Below, in pieces: positions 12,354 to 22,222 of a stretch of DNA of 64,000 bases. The notes under the pieces were generated by a model. The model worked only from the letters and a program-made list of their open reading frames with translations, had not been told where the DNA came from and ran no database searches. Both the position numbers and the translations under genes were made by a program. Position 1 is the first letter of the stretch, and each line of letters opens with the position of its first letter. Source of the DNA: Beverwykella pulmonaria (taxonomy: Eukaryota; Ascomycota; Dothideomycetes; Pleosporales; Melanommataceae); the NCBI GenBank assembly GCA_001599595.1, contig BCHH01000007.1, forward strand, positions 2,374,719-2,438,718, in the 5' to 3' direction.

Positions 12354-13838
12354 TCAATTCTTGAACCAGCTGGTGAGTCCCTTTCCCTGGCTCTTCTTAC
12401 GCTCTTTTTCATCTTTCTCTTTTCTCGCCTTATCTCTGGTCAGTATAGTATACAGCATGTCTCTATCCCTCTTTTCCAACTCCTCTCGGTTCATCAAGCC
12501 TTTCCCACCATCCGGCGCCTCGTCTGTTTCATCGCTAGCATGCCCCTTGACAATCCCGAGAACAATCGTCAAGCGTAAAATTTTTGAGGCTAGCCATTCC
12601 TTGTGTGCCAGTCCGCTCGCCCAGTGTGGCGGCAAGTTTGCACTGCCGAGAAAAGCACCCAACAGCGCACCGGCTGCTGCACCATTCGTATCCGAATCGC
12701 CGCCCTCCATGATCAGATCTGTCATCAGGTCCTCGAAGATCGTCTGCGAGGGGACTTGTCCCTTTTCTGCTGCGCGCATACCCATCCGAAGAGTGAGGAT
12801 AGCAGAGCCAAGGCACTTGTACACGTACCCCATTTCTTTGGAGCTATCGAGCAGGAGATCCTCCATCGTGTTTGCGTAGACATGTCGATCGAATTCTTTT
12901 CGATCAAGGTGGCGTTTGACCTCCCATTCGGTGAGCTCAGGGTCGAGACCGGGGTTCATGAGTTCTGGCTGTGATAACACCCAGCTGTACGCGCGCTCGA
13001 TGGCGTTGTTGACATGTTCTTCAGTAAGAATTTCGCCGCGAAGTAGACCACGAATAATGCCAACGGAAATGCAGCACGCGACAACGCAACGCGGATCGAC
13101 ATGGGTTGTCCTTCCCACTGCGGCTGCGACCTTCCACGCTTCCTCCTCGGGTAGTCCGACACATATGACACCAATTGGGTGCGTTCGCATTAGACTTCCA
13201 TTGGGTGCAACATGGCGAGCCGTCTTGATCCAGCGTTGGGTGGCTATGTCTGCTGGATCCTGGAGGTAGTCATTGTGACTGACAACGGAGCCAACCAAAG
13301 CGCCAATACCACAAGGCGGTCTCCCGAGGGCAAGAAGACCCTGCTCGATCCAGATTCGAAGGCGTGAAGCGAAATCTTGGGGAAGCTTGACAAGGCTATC
13401 AGGAGTCGAGTGGTTCTGCAAGTGGGCCAAGAGAATCAATAGTGCCTGGTCAGTATCATCGGTCCAAGCGCAGGGTTCGAAGCGATCTGTAAATATGTCA
13501 GTATTTCAGTTGATCTAAGCCTAAGTAAAGACTGTGAATTTACTTCGATGAGAATCAGAATACCATTCGGTGACCGGCTCCACTAGACTGAACTTCCTTT
13601 TTTTGTAGATAGTCTCGCAGGCATGTTTTGGAAGAAACTCTGTATACAAGCCAACAGTGTCGCCAAGCGCAGATCCAATAATACATCCGTAAATTTTGTC
13701 CAATACAGTTTGCCTGACGAAGGGATGAAGATCCAAGAACTCCAGATCTGGGTTTGCAGACATCTCCGGCTTGGGTGGCCCAGGATTGACGAGAGGGTCT
13801 TGGTCAGTTGGCCGCTCAATGTGGACAAAGTCTGACAT
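12354..13838 (-). CDS. ADP-ribosylglycohydrolase (ADPRH/DraG fold)
   Basis: Two exons, 13838-13544 and 13486-12354, 475 residues from MSDFVHIERP; an in-frame upstream ATG at 13913 would give 500. The join gives SHRNRFEPCAWTDDTDQAL. WTDDTDQ (residues ~106-112) is the N-terminal metal-ligand motif, and GGDSDTNGAAAGALLGA (~358 on) is the C-terminal metal-binding motif. GCIIGSALGDTVG near residue 60 is also typical. These dinuclear-Mg enzymes remove ADP-ribose from modified arginine or serine, or hydrolyse related ADP-ribosyl compounds; the substrate cannot be read. The C-terminus is a charged Lys/Glu-rich tail ending SWFKN. All key ligands are present, so it should be active. Confidence 0.92.
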
Positions 13839-14909
13839 TGTGGAGGTCCAAAGAAGCCTGATTGAGCCCGTGTATGTTGTTCCTTTGGATTGGTGATGTA
13901 TTGACGTTGCCAACCCGGGTAGTGAATACTATATCCGTGGAGGTGAATCAAGGAGTCTGTTCTTCGAGAGCAGGAGACCGGATATTCACTGTGCTTTTAC
14001 ACTACAGCAGTGAGGATATAGGTTTGTGATATGGATTGCACAAAGTAGATGCCTGGAGGATGAAGACATGTAGTTGCAGCCTTGGCATGGTGGCTGAGCT
14101 CGCCTGAAACCATTCGCATAACGATACGAGGTTGAATTCCCATTTTCCCATGCTGAAAATGGCCGAATCTCCAGCTGGATGATAAAATATGCGAAGTTGG
14201 TATTGATGACAGAACGTGGAGAGTGATAAAATTGTGACCTAAGCCTTATCTGAGTTAGCGTCATTCTAAACCCCAGCGGTATATAATACATTTCCACATC
14301 CTCCACATTTCGTTCTTCTCTAGTATATCATCAAATATTTCACTTCTTCGTTCATTTTGACGACTAGAATAGGAGCCTAGATTTTCGAAGAAACTTGTAC
14401 TCATAATGTCGCTCTCAGCCACGGTTCTTCCAACGTGTCCTCAACTCAAGAACCTGCATGAGCCTGATGACGCGTATTCGCGCAAATTTTGCCTAGGCAG
14501 ACATAATGAAGGCTGCTAAAAGACATGATCTACATGCACGATTCTTAGCTATAGATGCCGAAAACTGGATGCCTGATATCGACCGATTGTGGAGGTTGAA
14601 GCCCGTGCTGCGTAGCCCACTGTGAAATTCGCATTAGAATTTTTGAAATATCTGCAATTTCAATGTAAATTGCAATAGCAATGATAAAGATAGGTAGCTT
14701 GATGAATTTTCTATTTAGCAAACCACCAACGCGAATATGTACCAGAAAGAAGCAAATATTTACATCCTGCACCACCCGTATTCTCCGATGCGGGTACCAG
14801 CCACTGCGGAACTCCAATATTGATACCTTCTCTTGCTTTGTATCCGAAAAGAATCAGTCGGATTGGGTGTTCGAGAATAAATAGCAATTTAACACTATAC
14901 CGTGCAAAG
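13839..14909. other. Intergenic, no gene supported
   Basis: About 1.07 kb upstream of the ADP-ribosylglycohydrolase and downstream of the secreted-protein gene. A 90-codon minus frame (14545-14817) has a hydrophobic stretch (LPIFIIAIAIYIEIADI) but no homology I recognise and no clear exon partners. Confidence 0.45.
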
Positions 14910-15366
14910 TTAGCTTTTGCTGTTTGAGGTCACACATCTAGTGCTGTTCGTCCAGTTACTTACAGCCAAAGTCGGTGATGCGCATCCGCCCTGCGCCCGG
15001 TAGTAGCATCCCATCCTGTTGGCGAATTCCATTTGGCATTTCTGCAGACGCACGTTAGCCTATCGCTCTTCTTTTCCTCCACGACACGTTCACGCATCCA
15101 TCGTTTATATAGCATCCACATACCTCAGACGGCGACAATTGATCAATTGGGATGATCGCCTGCGCACACTCGCAACCTAGCTTGAACGATGGTGTAGGCT
15201 CCTTGTGATGATTGTGGTTGTGTGTACGAGTCGCGTTGGCGGGTCGTGACGTGTTCACTCCGGTCGACGGATCAGGAAGACTGGTAACCTGAGCCTCTTG
15301 TGCCCATGGGAACGGCGAAGCAGCGACGACGGTTGCAAGAGCGAACGCGAGGAGTGGGACACGCAT
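14910..15366 (-). CDS. Small secreted six-cysteine protein
   Basis: Two exons, 15366-15124 and 15041-14910, 124 residues. The start is MRVPLLAFALATVVAASPFP, a clear signal peptide; a TTEI-type upstream ATG at 15390 is in frame but would precede it. A Thr/Asn/His-rich linker (residues ~30-55) is followed by GCECAQ, then across the intron SEKCQMEFANRMGCYYRAQG and GCASP, ending in a hydrophilic tail with TRC. The mature protein has six cysteines, an even number suiting disulfides. After PTLA there is a possible donor (GTAAGT), so a further intron and other C-terminus cannot be excluded; reading through gives the sixth cysteine. Size, secretion and cysteines resemble fungal effector candidates; I recognise no named family. 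Confidence 0.7.
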
Positions 15367-16607
15367 GATGAATGGGATCTCTGTGGTCACTGGTCAGCAC
15401 TGAAGTGGGCTCGTAAGTATAATGGAGCTTACGAGAAGAATGATGAAGGATCAGCAAAAGTCGATCGCCGTACGGATAGCAGTTCAAACAAAAGGATCAA
15501 GACGCTCAAAATACGAGGCTTCAAGAACCTTAAGAACTATGTATAACCTTGCACTCTCCCGGGCCGTGGCCAAATCACTGTAGCATTTTCCATATCCCAT
15601 TCAGCCTCTCACCTAGCCGCTCCCCCACATTTCGCCAGTCCCGGACCAGGCACAAAAAAACTCTGAAGACCACAACTTTGGGAACGCGCAGCTCAAATGC
15701 GCGGCTTCATATCCTTTATATCGATTTCCATATGGCGAGGTGTGAACCCTGGTCATGGTGAATATCCGGTTAAACTGCGTTGGTAAGGTCGCATTGCTCG
15801 CCCGAATCTCATTGGCTGAATAGTCGCTTATGGTAAATGCTAACGGGGAAAGGAAAAGCGTATATGCATGAGGGTATAAACTCGAGACGTGAGTAATGTG
15901 TCCAGAATGATCAACGATGTAATTACTGGTGGCCTTCTTGGAGCACCGTTTAAGATCCGGGCACGCCATTGTTGAGCATACGGCAGAATCACGGTAACAC
16001 AATGTATGGCCGCTGTTGCCGTTCCGTATGCCCGCCTAAAGAGGTAAGAAGCCGCTCCTCGGATAGTTGATCACCGATATTTACTATTTTGGGAATACTC
16101 CGAGCCTGGAGATGCTGATCAGATATTGCAATGGGCACGTGGAGCAAGCTACCGACATTGGTGGGATATCTGCAGTGATGTGGTCGTCCTGCAAGAGAGC
16201 GTCCATTGATAAAGTGCATTAGGTGCTCTTGCGTAATTACGTTACTTCTCTGTTGACTCGTTCTCCGGACAGCTCCATGTTCGATTTCTATGTTCACGAC
16301 GATCAGCAGTGATCGTAGTCTTGCTACATGTTTTTCATCACTGCCGACATGTGTGCAGACGGAAGATGAATATCAGACCAGCGGTCTTCTGATTTTATTT
16401 TCAGAGTCAATCTGTCTTTTAGAACATCAACTGATTGCACCGTTTATTGTCCCTCTAGGCAAATACACTCGATACCGGAGATTTAGCCCTCTTGCAAGAT
16501 GCTAAAGGTTTTACCGGAGCTAACTGCAACTTATTGTAATTTTGATAGAGTTCTTCACAGTTCCACCCAGGATGCAGTTACAACAGAGAGCACTTAACGA
16601 TCATGGC
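15367..16607. other. Intergenic, no convincing gene
   Basis: About 1.24 kb. Minus-strand frames of 102 codons (15989-16297) and 129 codons (15613-16002) occur, but neither has recognisable domains or splice-linked continuation. Confidence 0.4.
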
Positions 16608-17009
16608 CTAAGTTGCTAAGGCATCACGGTATTCTTTGCGCCTCGCATCTGGATTCAGCGCCACACTTTCTTGGTAATTGAAGATGGCTCTCGAAGATGC
16701 TTTCAAATCTCGTCGACCAAGAACACTGCAATAAAGATCGACATTCATTGAAACTTCGAAAGTCTGGCTTCCAAACCTTTCCACAATTTTGGTTGTTGCG
16801 AAATCCAAATTCCCAGCCGGAAGGCGAGACACCGCTCGGATCCACGCAACAAGCGCATCGAGTGGAAATTTCGATCCTGCTTTCGCTTTCGTTCTCGCAG
16901 TCTCGAAATCAAAAGTCTCGGGTAGAAACATCTGCCGAATGTCCTTAACGCCTGGGAAAGGTGGAGATGCAAGGTGGCAAGCACGGATAGAACAAGTTCC
17001 GTTGATCAA
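16608..17009 (-). CDS. Hypothetical 133-residue frame, possibly a gene fragment
   Basis: An uninterrupted frame from an ATG at 17009 to a stop at 16608. Its composition is protein-like (FPLDALVAWIRAVSRLPAGN, and a C-terminal part rich in Glu/Arg/Asp) with no low complexity. There is no signal peptide, and I find no family. It may be a small gene or the 3' exon of a larger decayed one. It lies next to the UstYa-like gene on the same strand, so it could belong to that locus; this is inference. Confidence 0.3.
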   Translation of the reverse strand: MINGTCSIRACHLASPPFPGVKDIRQMFLPETFDFETARTKAKAGSKFPLDALVAWIRAVSRLPAGNLDFATTKIVERFGSQTFEVSMNVDLYCSVLGRRDLKASSRAIFNYQESVALNPDARRKEYRDALAT

Positions 17010-17325
17010 CAGGATGCCAAGATTATTCTAAACAGATTGGAAAAAAGAAGCCTCTTGGTTGTGTAGCTTGTTTTGTTTCAAGCCTGAGGCTGAGAGATAT
17101 AAACAGTTCGGTCGACTCGTCATGTGAACGGGAAATGCAAAACCCGAAAAGCACGGCTTCACGATGGCAACAGTCTATCCTGGTAAGTTAATCACTTACA
17201 TTGCTTGTTGTGAATAAATGTCACTGGGGTATCTTATGCAACGCCCCGCTACCAAGTGCGCCAAGTATGTGCAGGTTGAATATTTACAGCTCTCGTTCCG
17301 TTTGAGGATTCCATATACATGGCGA

Positions 17326-18269
17326 CTATACATTCACCTCTGGCATCGCGTTGTCATTCGCCCACTTCTTGATCGCGTCGAAGTTTCGGCATACGTGTTG
17401 CGATTCATAGTCGGGCCATGCGCCCTCCTTGCCCTGGACACTTTTGAATGTGAAGACGTTGACGTCAGAGAGACACATGAGGTTCATGCGGAGAGTCTCA
17501 ATACAATGATCTGTGCATTGATTAGTCAACAGGTATAAGTCGGCGAATGGAGGGAAGCAACATACCAAGACGTCCGCGCACGACCTCGGGCTTGTCGTTG
17601 GTGTCCGACCACCAGAGCTTTGGGTAGTAGTCTGGGTAGGTGCTCATTCGCAGGAGGTTAAGACAGTGCAACTGATGGAACACTTCGAGACCAACACGGT
17701 ATCCAGTCTCTCCGGTTTTGGGGTCTGTGACCTTCAAGGAGTCCTCAGGCTTTTGGAGCTTTGGGAAATCCTCCATCGAGATCATCTGATCTGGCACTAC
17801 GTGGATCATCAGCTAGAGAGCAGGCCGACAGAAATGAAGTAGGCTTACGGTATGCGATGTCCATCCAGGCATCCTCGACATAGCTAGTGATGCCGACGTA
17901 CCTTGATGAATTGAGAGGATTTGGTAGCTCGAACTTGGTTCGATGGTATTCTACCACGTGCATAGCAGGTGCTTCTTGACTTCAGCATTTATCATAATAC
18001 CTCGCAGAAGACTACTTACAGAATAAACCAAAGTCATCCATCAACTTCGCTGCTGAATGCGTCGATGTCGAACGTTGAGAGTAGACTGCACACACGAGGG
18101 TCATGGCTGAGAGCATAAAGATGAATAGATTGAGTAGAGTAAGCCATAGCATGCCCCGGCTCCCTCTTGTTTCTTTGATGAAATGTCTGTTGAGGAATGA
18201 CGTCTTTTCGCAGTCCTCCGTGGAACTGGAGTCGTCGCTGTCGAGCTGGGCTGGGCTGTACTTCTCCAT
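17326..18269 (-). CDS. UstYa-like (DUF3328) membrane oxidase
   Basis: Four exons, 18269-18020, 17971-17849, 17796-17566, 17510-17326, 262 residues. A cytosolic N-terminus (MEKYSPAQLDSDDSSS) is followed by one membrane segment at ~40-62 (LWLTLLNLFIFMLSAMTLVC) and the lumenal DUF3328 domain: FSPAMHVVEYHRTKFELP, then GLEVFHQLHCLNLLR with HxxHC at 165-169, then DHCIETLRMNLMC at ~202-214. Joins were chosen by phase and by recovery of these motifs. UstYa-family proteins oxidise or cyclise peptides in dikaritin RiPP (ustiloxin, asperipin) and cyclochlorotine pathways. The second motif reads RLDHC, so the first His of that HxxHC is replaced by Arg. It is divergent to the repeat protein at 19519, 1.25 kb away. 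The family call is firm; the substrate is unknown. Confidence 0.88.
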
Positions 18270-19518
18270 AGTGAAGGCTATCCTTGTTGCTGGAAAGTGC
18301 AAATGAGTAAAGTGATTAATAAATATTAATCGACCAGCGATGGTAAGAAGCGAAGGTACCACACAAGAAAGCGAAGCAATGCAGTGCGCTCAACGCTAGA
18401 GGCTTAACAAGAGAGAAGACAGGTTAACGGTCTAGAAGGAAATAAGACGTAAGAACCGTCAAAAGCCTCGATCACACGAATTCAACCGCACTGCAGGTCG
18501 TGTGGCTGGAGACTTGCAGCTTCTCCGCGATGCTCATTGCAGTGTGTCAAGGTCCGGCGTTGCGTAATGAAGGAGTATCCCGGAATGCCTGTCTGAGGCA
18601 ACAACTCCTGCGGCGCCTCGCTGGATGGCAATGCTAAGCGCAAGACAAGCATTTTTGAGACGCTTTAGCGGGAGAAATATCGAGCTGTGGTTGGTTGATG
18701 CATCCGTTTGAGTTTGAGACTACGGGCTAGCAAAGTCTTGGGACTCTTGGAACTGCACGATTGTTTCAGCTTGGCGATCTAACCGATGGGGGTCAGGACA
18801 GGGGTGGTACACGACACTTGACACGCTGGTGGCACGTTCCCTTTTCCGCGACGACCTGCTGTCCCCGCCAATACCTCCCTTGGTGATGGATATGTTCCCT
18901 AGAGCGGCATAATTGAGGAGCTCCTGGGTCCAATGAACGACAGGCCGACATCCCAACCTCGTTTCAGCGTGTGTAGCGCGTTCCCCACGAACTTCGACAA
19001 TGCTGGGCATTTCAAACGTGCCCCTTGGCGGTCCTCAGTCCAAAATATGGTTAGGATGCACAAAATGCATCCGTTATAGCCGTCTCCGTGAATATGGCCG
19101 CCGCTAGCCAATGGGATTCTCCTAAAGCGGCTCCTGGAAACATGGGATCATTCCCGTTCGAGGCAGCGTCTGTCTCTCCTCACTACGCGAGACAACCTTC
19201 ATCGAGAAGACAGGCGGTGTTGAGCCGTCAGTGGCGGCCATGGGCCTCCCTCACACTCCGTTGTCAATGCAGAGGAGACTCAGGAGTTCAGGCACGAACC
19301 AATGAAGGTTCAGGCTAGAAGCGTGCCTCCGCTCGAATGCTTGAATAAAAGGCCACAGTGGTTCCACCATTGAACATCATCAGTTGCAGGTCTTCCAACG
19401 TTCTCAAACCTTCTCAATCTTCTCATTCATTCTCTCCTTTCTTGGTAACTGGCTTACCTTACATTCATTTGTAACTTTCAAAACCTGTTTTTAATCTTCT
19501 TCATTCAGAATATTCAAC
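18270..19518. promoter_or_regulatory. Divergent intergenic region, UstYa-like / repeat precursor
   Basis: The 1.25 kb between the two starts contains no credible gene. On the side of the repeat gene there is a CCAAT-type sequence near 19108, a TATA-like TTGAATAAAAGG at 19341-19352, and a CT-rich stretch 19390-19445 typical of fungal transcription starts. Sharing this region would allow joint control of the two genes. Confidence 0.4.
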
Positions 19519-20768
19519 ATGAAGCTCGCCGGCATTGCCCTTCTCGCGCTAAGCGCATCTACTTCCGCTTATGTCGTGACTGACCCAACAACGGATGCCC
19601 TCGTGGCCCGTCATCCAGTAAGCAAAACTCTTTCCAAACTTACCAAGAATCGTTCTAACTCCCATAACAGGGAAGTGGCCCCACTCTAGCGTCCTCCATA
19701 GTCAATAATGCTATTGTGGCCAGGCATCACAAGGGCAAGGGCAAGAAGACTGCCCGCGATGTTGAGGTCGAGGCCCGGGAACCCCATCACAAAGGCAAGG
19801 GCAAGAAGACTGCCCGCGACATTGAGATCGAAGTGAGGGAGCCGCATCACAAGGGCAAGGGCAAGAAGACTGCTCGCGATGTTGACGAGGTCGANNNNNN
19901 NNNNNNNNNNNNNNNNNNNNNNNNNNNNNNNNNNNNNNNNNNNNNNNNNNNNNNNNNNNNNNNNNNNNNNNNNNNNNNNNNNNNNNNNNNNNNNNNNNNN
20001 NNNNNNNNNNNNNNNNNNNNNNNNNNNNNNNNNNNNNNNNNNNNNNNNNNNNNNNNNNNNNNNNNNNNNNNNNNNNNNNNNNNNNNNNNNNNNNNNNNNN
20101 NNNNNNNNNNNNNNNNNNNNNNNNNNNNNNNNNNNNNNNNNNNNNNNNNNNNNNNNNNNNNNNNNNNNNNNNNNNNNNNNNNNNNNNNNNNNNNNNNNNN
20201 NNNNNNNNNNNNNNNNNNNNNNNNNNNNNNNNNNNNNNNNNNNNNNNNNNNNNNNNNNNNNNNNNNNNNNNNNNNNNNNNNNNNNNNNNNNNNNNNNNNN
20301 NNNNNNNNNNNNNNNNNNNNNNNNNNNNNNNNNNNNNNNNNNNNNNNNNNNNNNNNNNNNNNNNNNNNNNNNNNNNNNNNNNNNNCGCGATGTTGAGGTC
20401 GAGGCTCGCGAACCCCATCACAAGGGCAAGGGAAAGAAGACTGCCCGCGATGTCGATGAGGTCGAGGCTGAGATCGAGACTCGTGAACCTCAGTAAGTCA
20501 CTCCTGCATAACATACTTAACACTCTTGTTTCGAGAATTTGGCTAACTTTGGACTAGCCACAAGGGCAAGGGCAAGAAGACTGCTCGCGATGTTGAGGTC
20601 GAAGCTCGTGAACCCCATCACAAGGGCAAGGGAAAGAAGACTGCCCGCGACGTCGAGGTAGAGGCTCGTGAACCCCATCACAAGGGCAAGGGAAAGAAGA
20701 CTGCCCGCGACGTCGAGGTTGAGGCGCGCGAGCCCCACCACAAGGGCAAGGGAAAGAAGACCGCTTAG
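19519..20768 (+). CDS. Secreted tandem-repeat protein, RiPP-precursor-like (assembly gap inside)
   Basis: Three exons, 19519-19617, 19671-20492 (with unresolved N run), 20558-20768. It begins MKLAGIALLALSASTSAYVV, a signal peptide, then a ~35-residue leader with two Ala-Arg sites (ALVARHP, NAIVARHH). The rest is a tandem array of a 20-residue unit HHKGKGKKTARDVEVEAREP, strongly basic in its first half and acidic in its second. Eight or nine copies are visible in whole or part; one is lengthened to 25 residues (DVDEVEAEIETREP). The last ends HHKGKGKKTA-stop. An intron (20493-20557) splits one unit inside the His-His codons and splicing restores the unit exactly. Each unit carries a KK dibasic site, a possible Kex2-type cut. 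Alternatives: RiPP-like precursor, repeat effector, or His/Lys-rich metal- or wall-binding protein. Confidence 0.8.
19728..20765 (+). repeat. 60-bp coding minisatellite
   Basis: Units of about 60 bp, each beginning near CATCACAAGGGCAAGGGC, encode the 20-residue repeats. Copies differ at a few third positions and at one 15-bp expansion. Near identity at DNA level points to recent homogenisation or expansion and explains the assembly failure inside it. Confidence 0.85.
19895..20385. other. Assembly gap (491 N) within the repeat array
   Basis: A run of unresolved bases interrupts the array. The coding phase on both sides requires a true length of 1 modulo 3 (with the left edge GTCGA and right edge CGCGAT), whereas 491 is 2 modulo 3. 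The stated size is therefore an estimate, and the real copy number is unknown. Confidence 0.9.
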
Positions 20769-21248
20769 AAACTAGAAGCATATCTGGTTCGAAAGATTGC
20801 GCTGGAGGTGGGGCAGTGGGCTTGGGAGCAGTAGGCTCTTCGGCCAACATCCAGTTGTAGCCCGGGTTAGTTTCTACTTTGTGTCTATTTTTCCTTTTTG
20901 TGCCGGACCTTGAACATATACCGATATTCTGAATCAGTGTACTATACCAATAAAAGATTGAGAAGAATATTGGTTTACAGTGATTAGTGACTAATGTAAC
21001 TTCTCTCCAGATAACGACAGTGCATCAACTGTCAATTAGGTTGACGTTAGAAGCTGACCTTGGGTCAAAGTTCGGAGGCGCTTACGAGTGCTCACATATC
21101 AACGCTCGAACTTGAGACAGTCAAATTCGGTTCCAGTCTCATATATGTTTACGAACGCGCGTCAAGCCGAATCCGGCGTGCTACATGTTCTCACTTCCTA
21201 GGAGAAAACAGGGGTACCTCTAAGAGAAGATTCAGGGATTAGTAAAAC

Positions 21249-21268
21249 TACTAGCTGATACAGTAAGC
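21249..21268 (+). repeat. LTR-like terminus, copy B
   Basis: Reads TACTAGCTGATACAGTAAGC, a diverged match to the TGYTRGCNGATACAG family. Confidence 0.35.
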
Positions 21269-21297
21269 ATTGTCAGGATAGATGGGGAAATCTACAA

Positions 21298-21325
21298 GTG
21301 CAGCTAGAAAATACAGTAGAACTTT
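21298..21325 (+). repeat. LTR-like terminus, copy C (decayed)
   Basis: Contains AATACAGTAGAACTTTGCAA followed by AGCAGAG; compared with the copy at 29933 (GATACAGCAGGGCTTTGCGA) most differences are transitions. Confidence 0.35.
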
Positions 21326-21493
21326 GCAAAGCAGAGTTAAATATGTAGCCTGTAGCCTCATTCTATTCGCTGTCCTGCATACTACTCTTAAATGTGATAA
21401 CGTGCAGTACCTTTTACTGTAGTATCCAAGAAGAGTAGCAGGGACTTTAAATGGATCCAAGTACAAGGCAAAAGGATCAAGTTTGCTCTGCTT

Positions 21494-21515
21494 AGCCCTG
21501 CTGTATCTGCCAACA
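21494..21515 (-). repeat. LTR-like terminus, copy D
   Basis: On the minus strand it reads TGTTGGCAGATACAGCAGGG and then CT, one of the best-preserved copies, with the TG start expected of an LTR. Confidence 0.5.
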
Positions 21516-22222
21516 GGATCTTTACAATGACGAAATGACGTGTATTACTCTCATCACTGCCAGCATTTGTTATGGTTATATTCGTGATGGTGATGGCCGT
21601 TCCCATACTATTTCTATGCACGGAAGATTCAAGATACGATACGGTGCTGCGTTTGAATGGCAGCCTATTACTATTGGTAGCGACGAAAAGGGCATGCATT
21701 CGCGTCTCCTTCTCCTCTCTAAACTTTTCCGTCCAAGTTTACTGGCCGAGATGCATTCAATCCACGAAAAGTAAGGCAGCCACACGTGGCTCGTACTCTC
21801 ACTTTCGGCTCCATTTGAATCGTATCTCACTCTCCCAGATATATTCTAACTACATCCGCTACCCGTGGTGGGACGAAGTTTGAGAGATAGATGTTGGTTG
21901 TATTTATTCTACCGAGGAGCTAACGAAAAAATATCTATAGCCTTATCAAGCACGCTAGGAGCCCTCTAGGATCGACTAGTAGTCAAGGAGACGCTCCTCA
22001 CCATGACCAACGTAGAGAAAACACGTAGACGCAACATATGAGTTGGAGATGTAAACATTATCGCCCAAAACGAAAACACCGAGTCTATTATGCATATACA
22101 CCACCAGCAGGCCTAGACCTCTGTATCCAACCACCCGACTTCCTAAAACGAATCATATACAGGGCCGAAGCCTGCGACTTGACACCAAACCATCTTCCCA
22201 AAATCCCCCACCTATGTATCAT

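Larger units (their letters stand above)
20769..22222. other. Intergenic, LTR-like scars, no gene
   Basis: About 1.45 kb. The first part is the 3' UTR of the repeat gene with AATAAA at ~20949. From 21240 to 21520 it is AT-rich and contains three LTR-like termini in opposing orientation. No protein-like frame was found. Confidence 0.5.

Noticed and set aside
19711..20850. Minus-strand frames through the repeat array and the N run
   Set aside because: Reverse reading of the 60-bp units, open only because of their composition and the unresolved bases.
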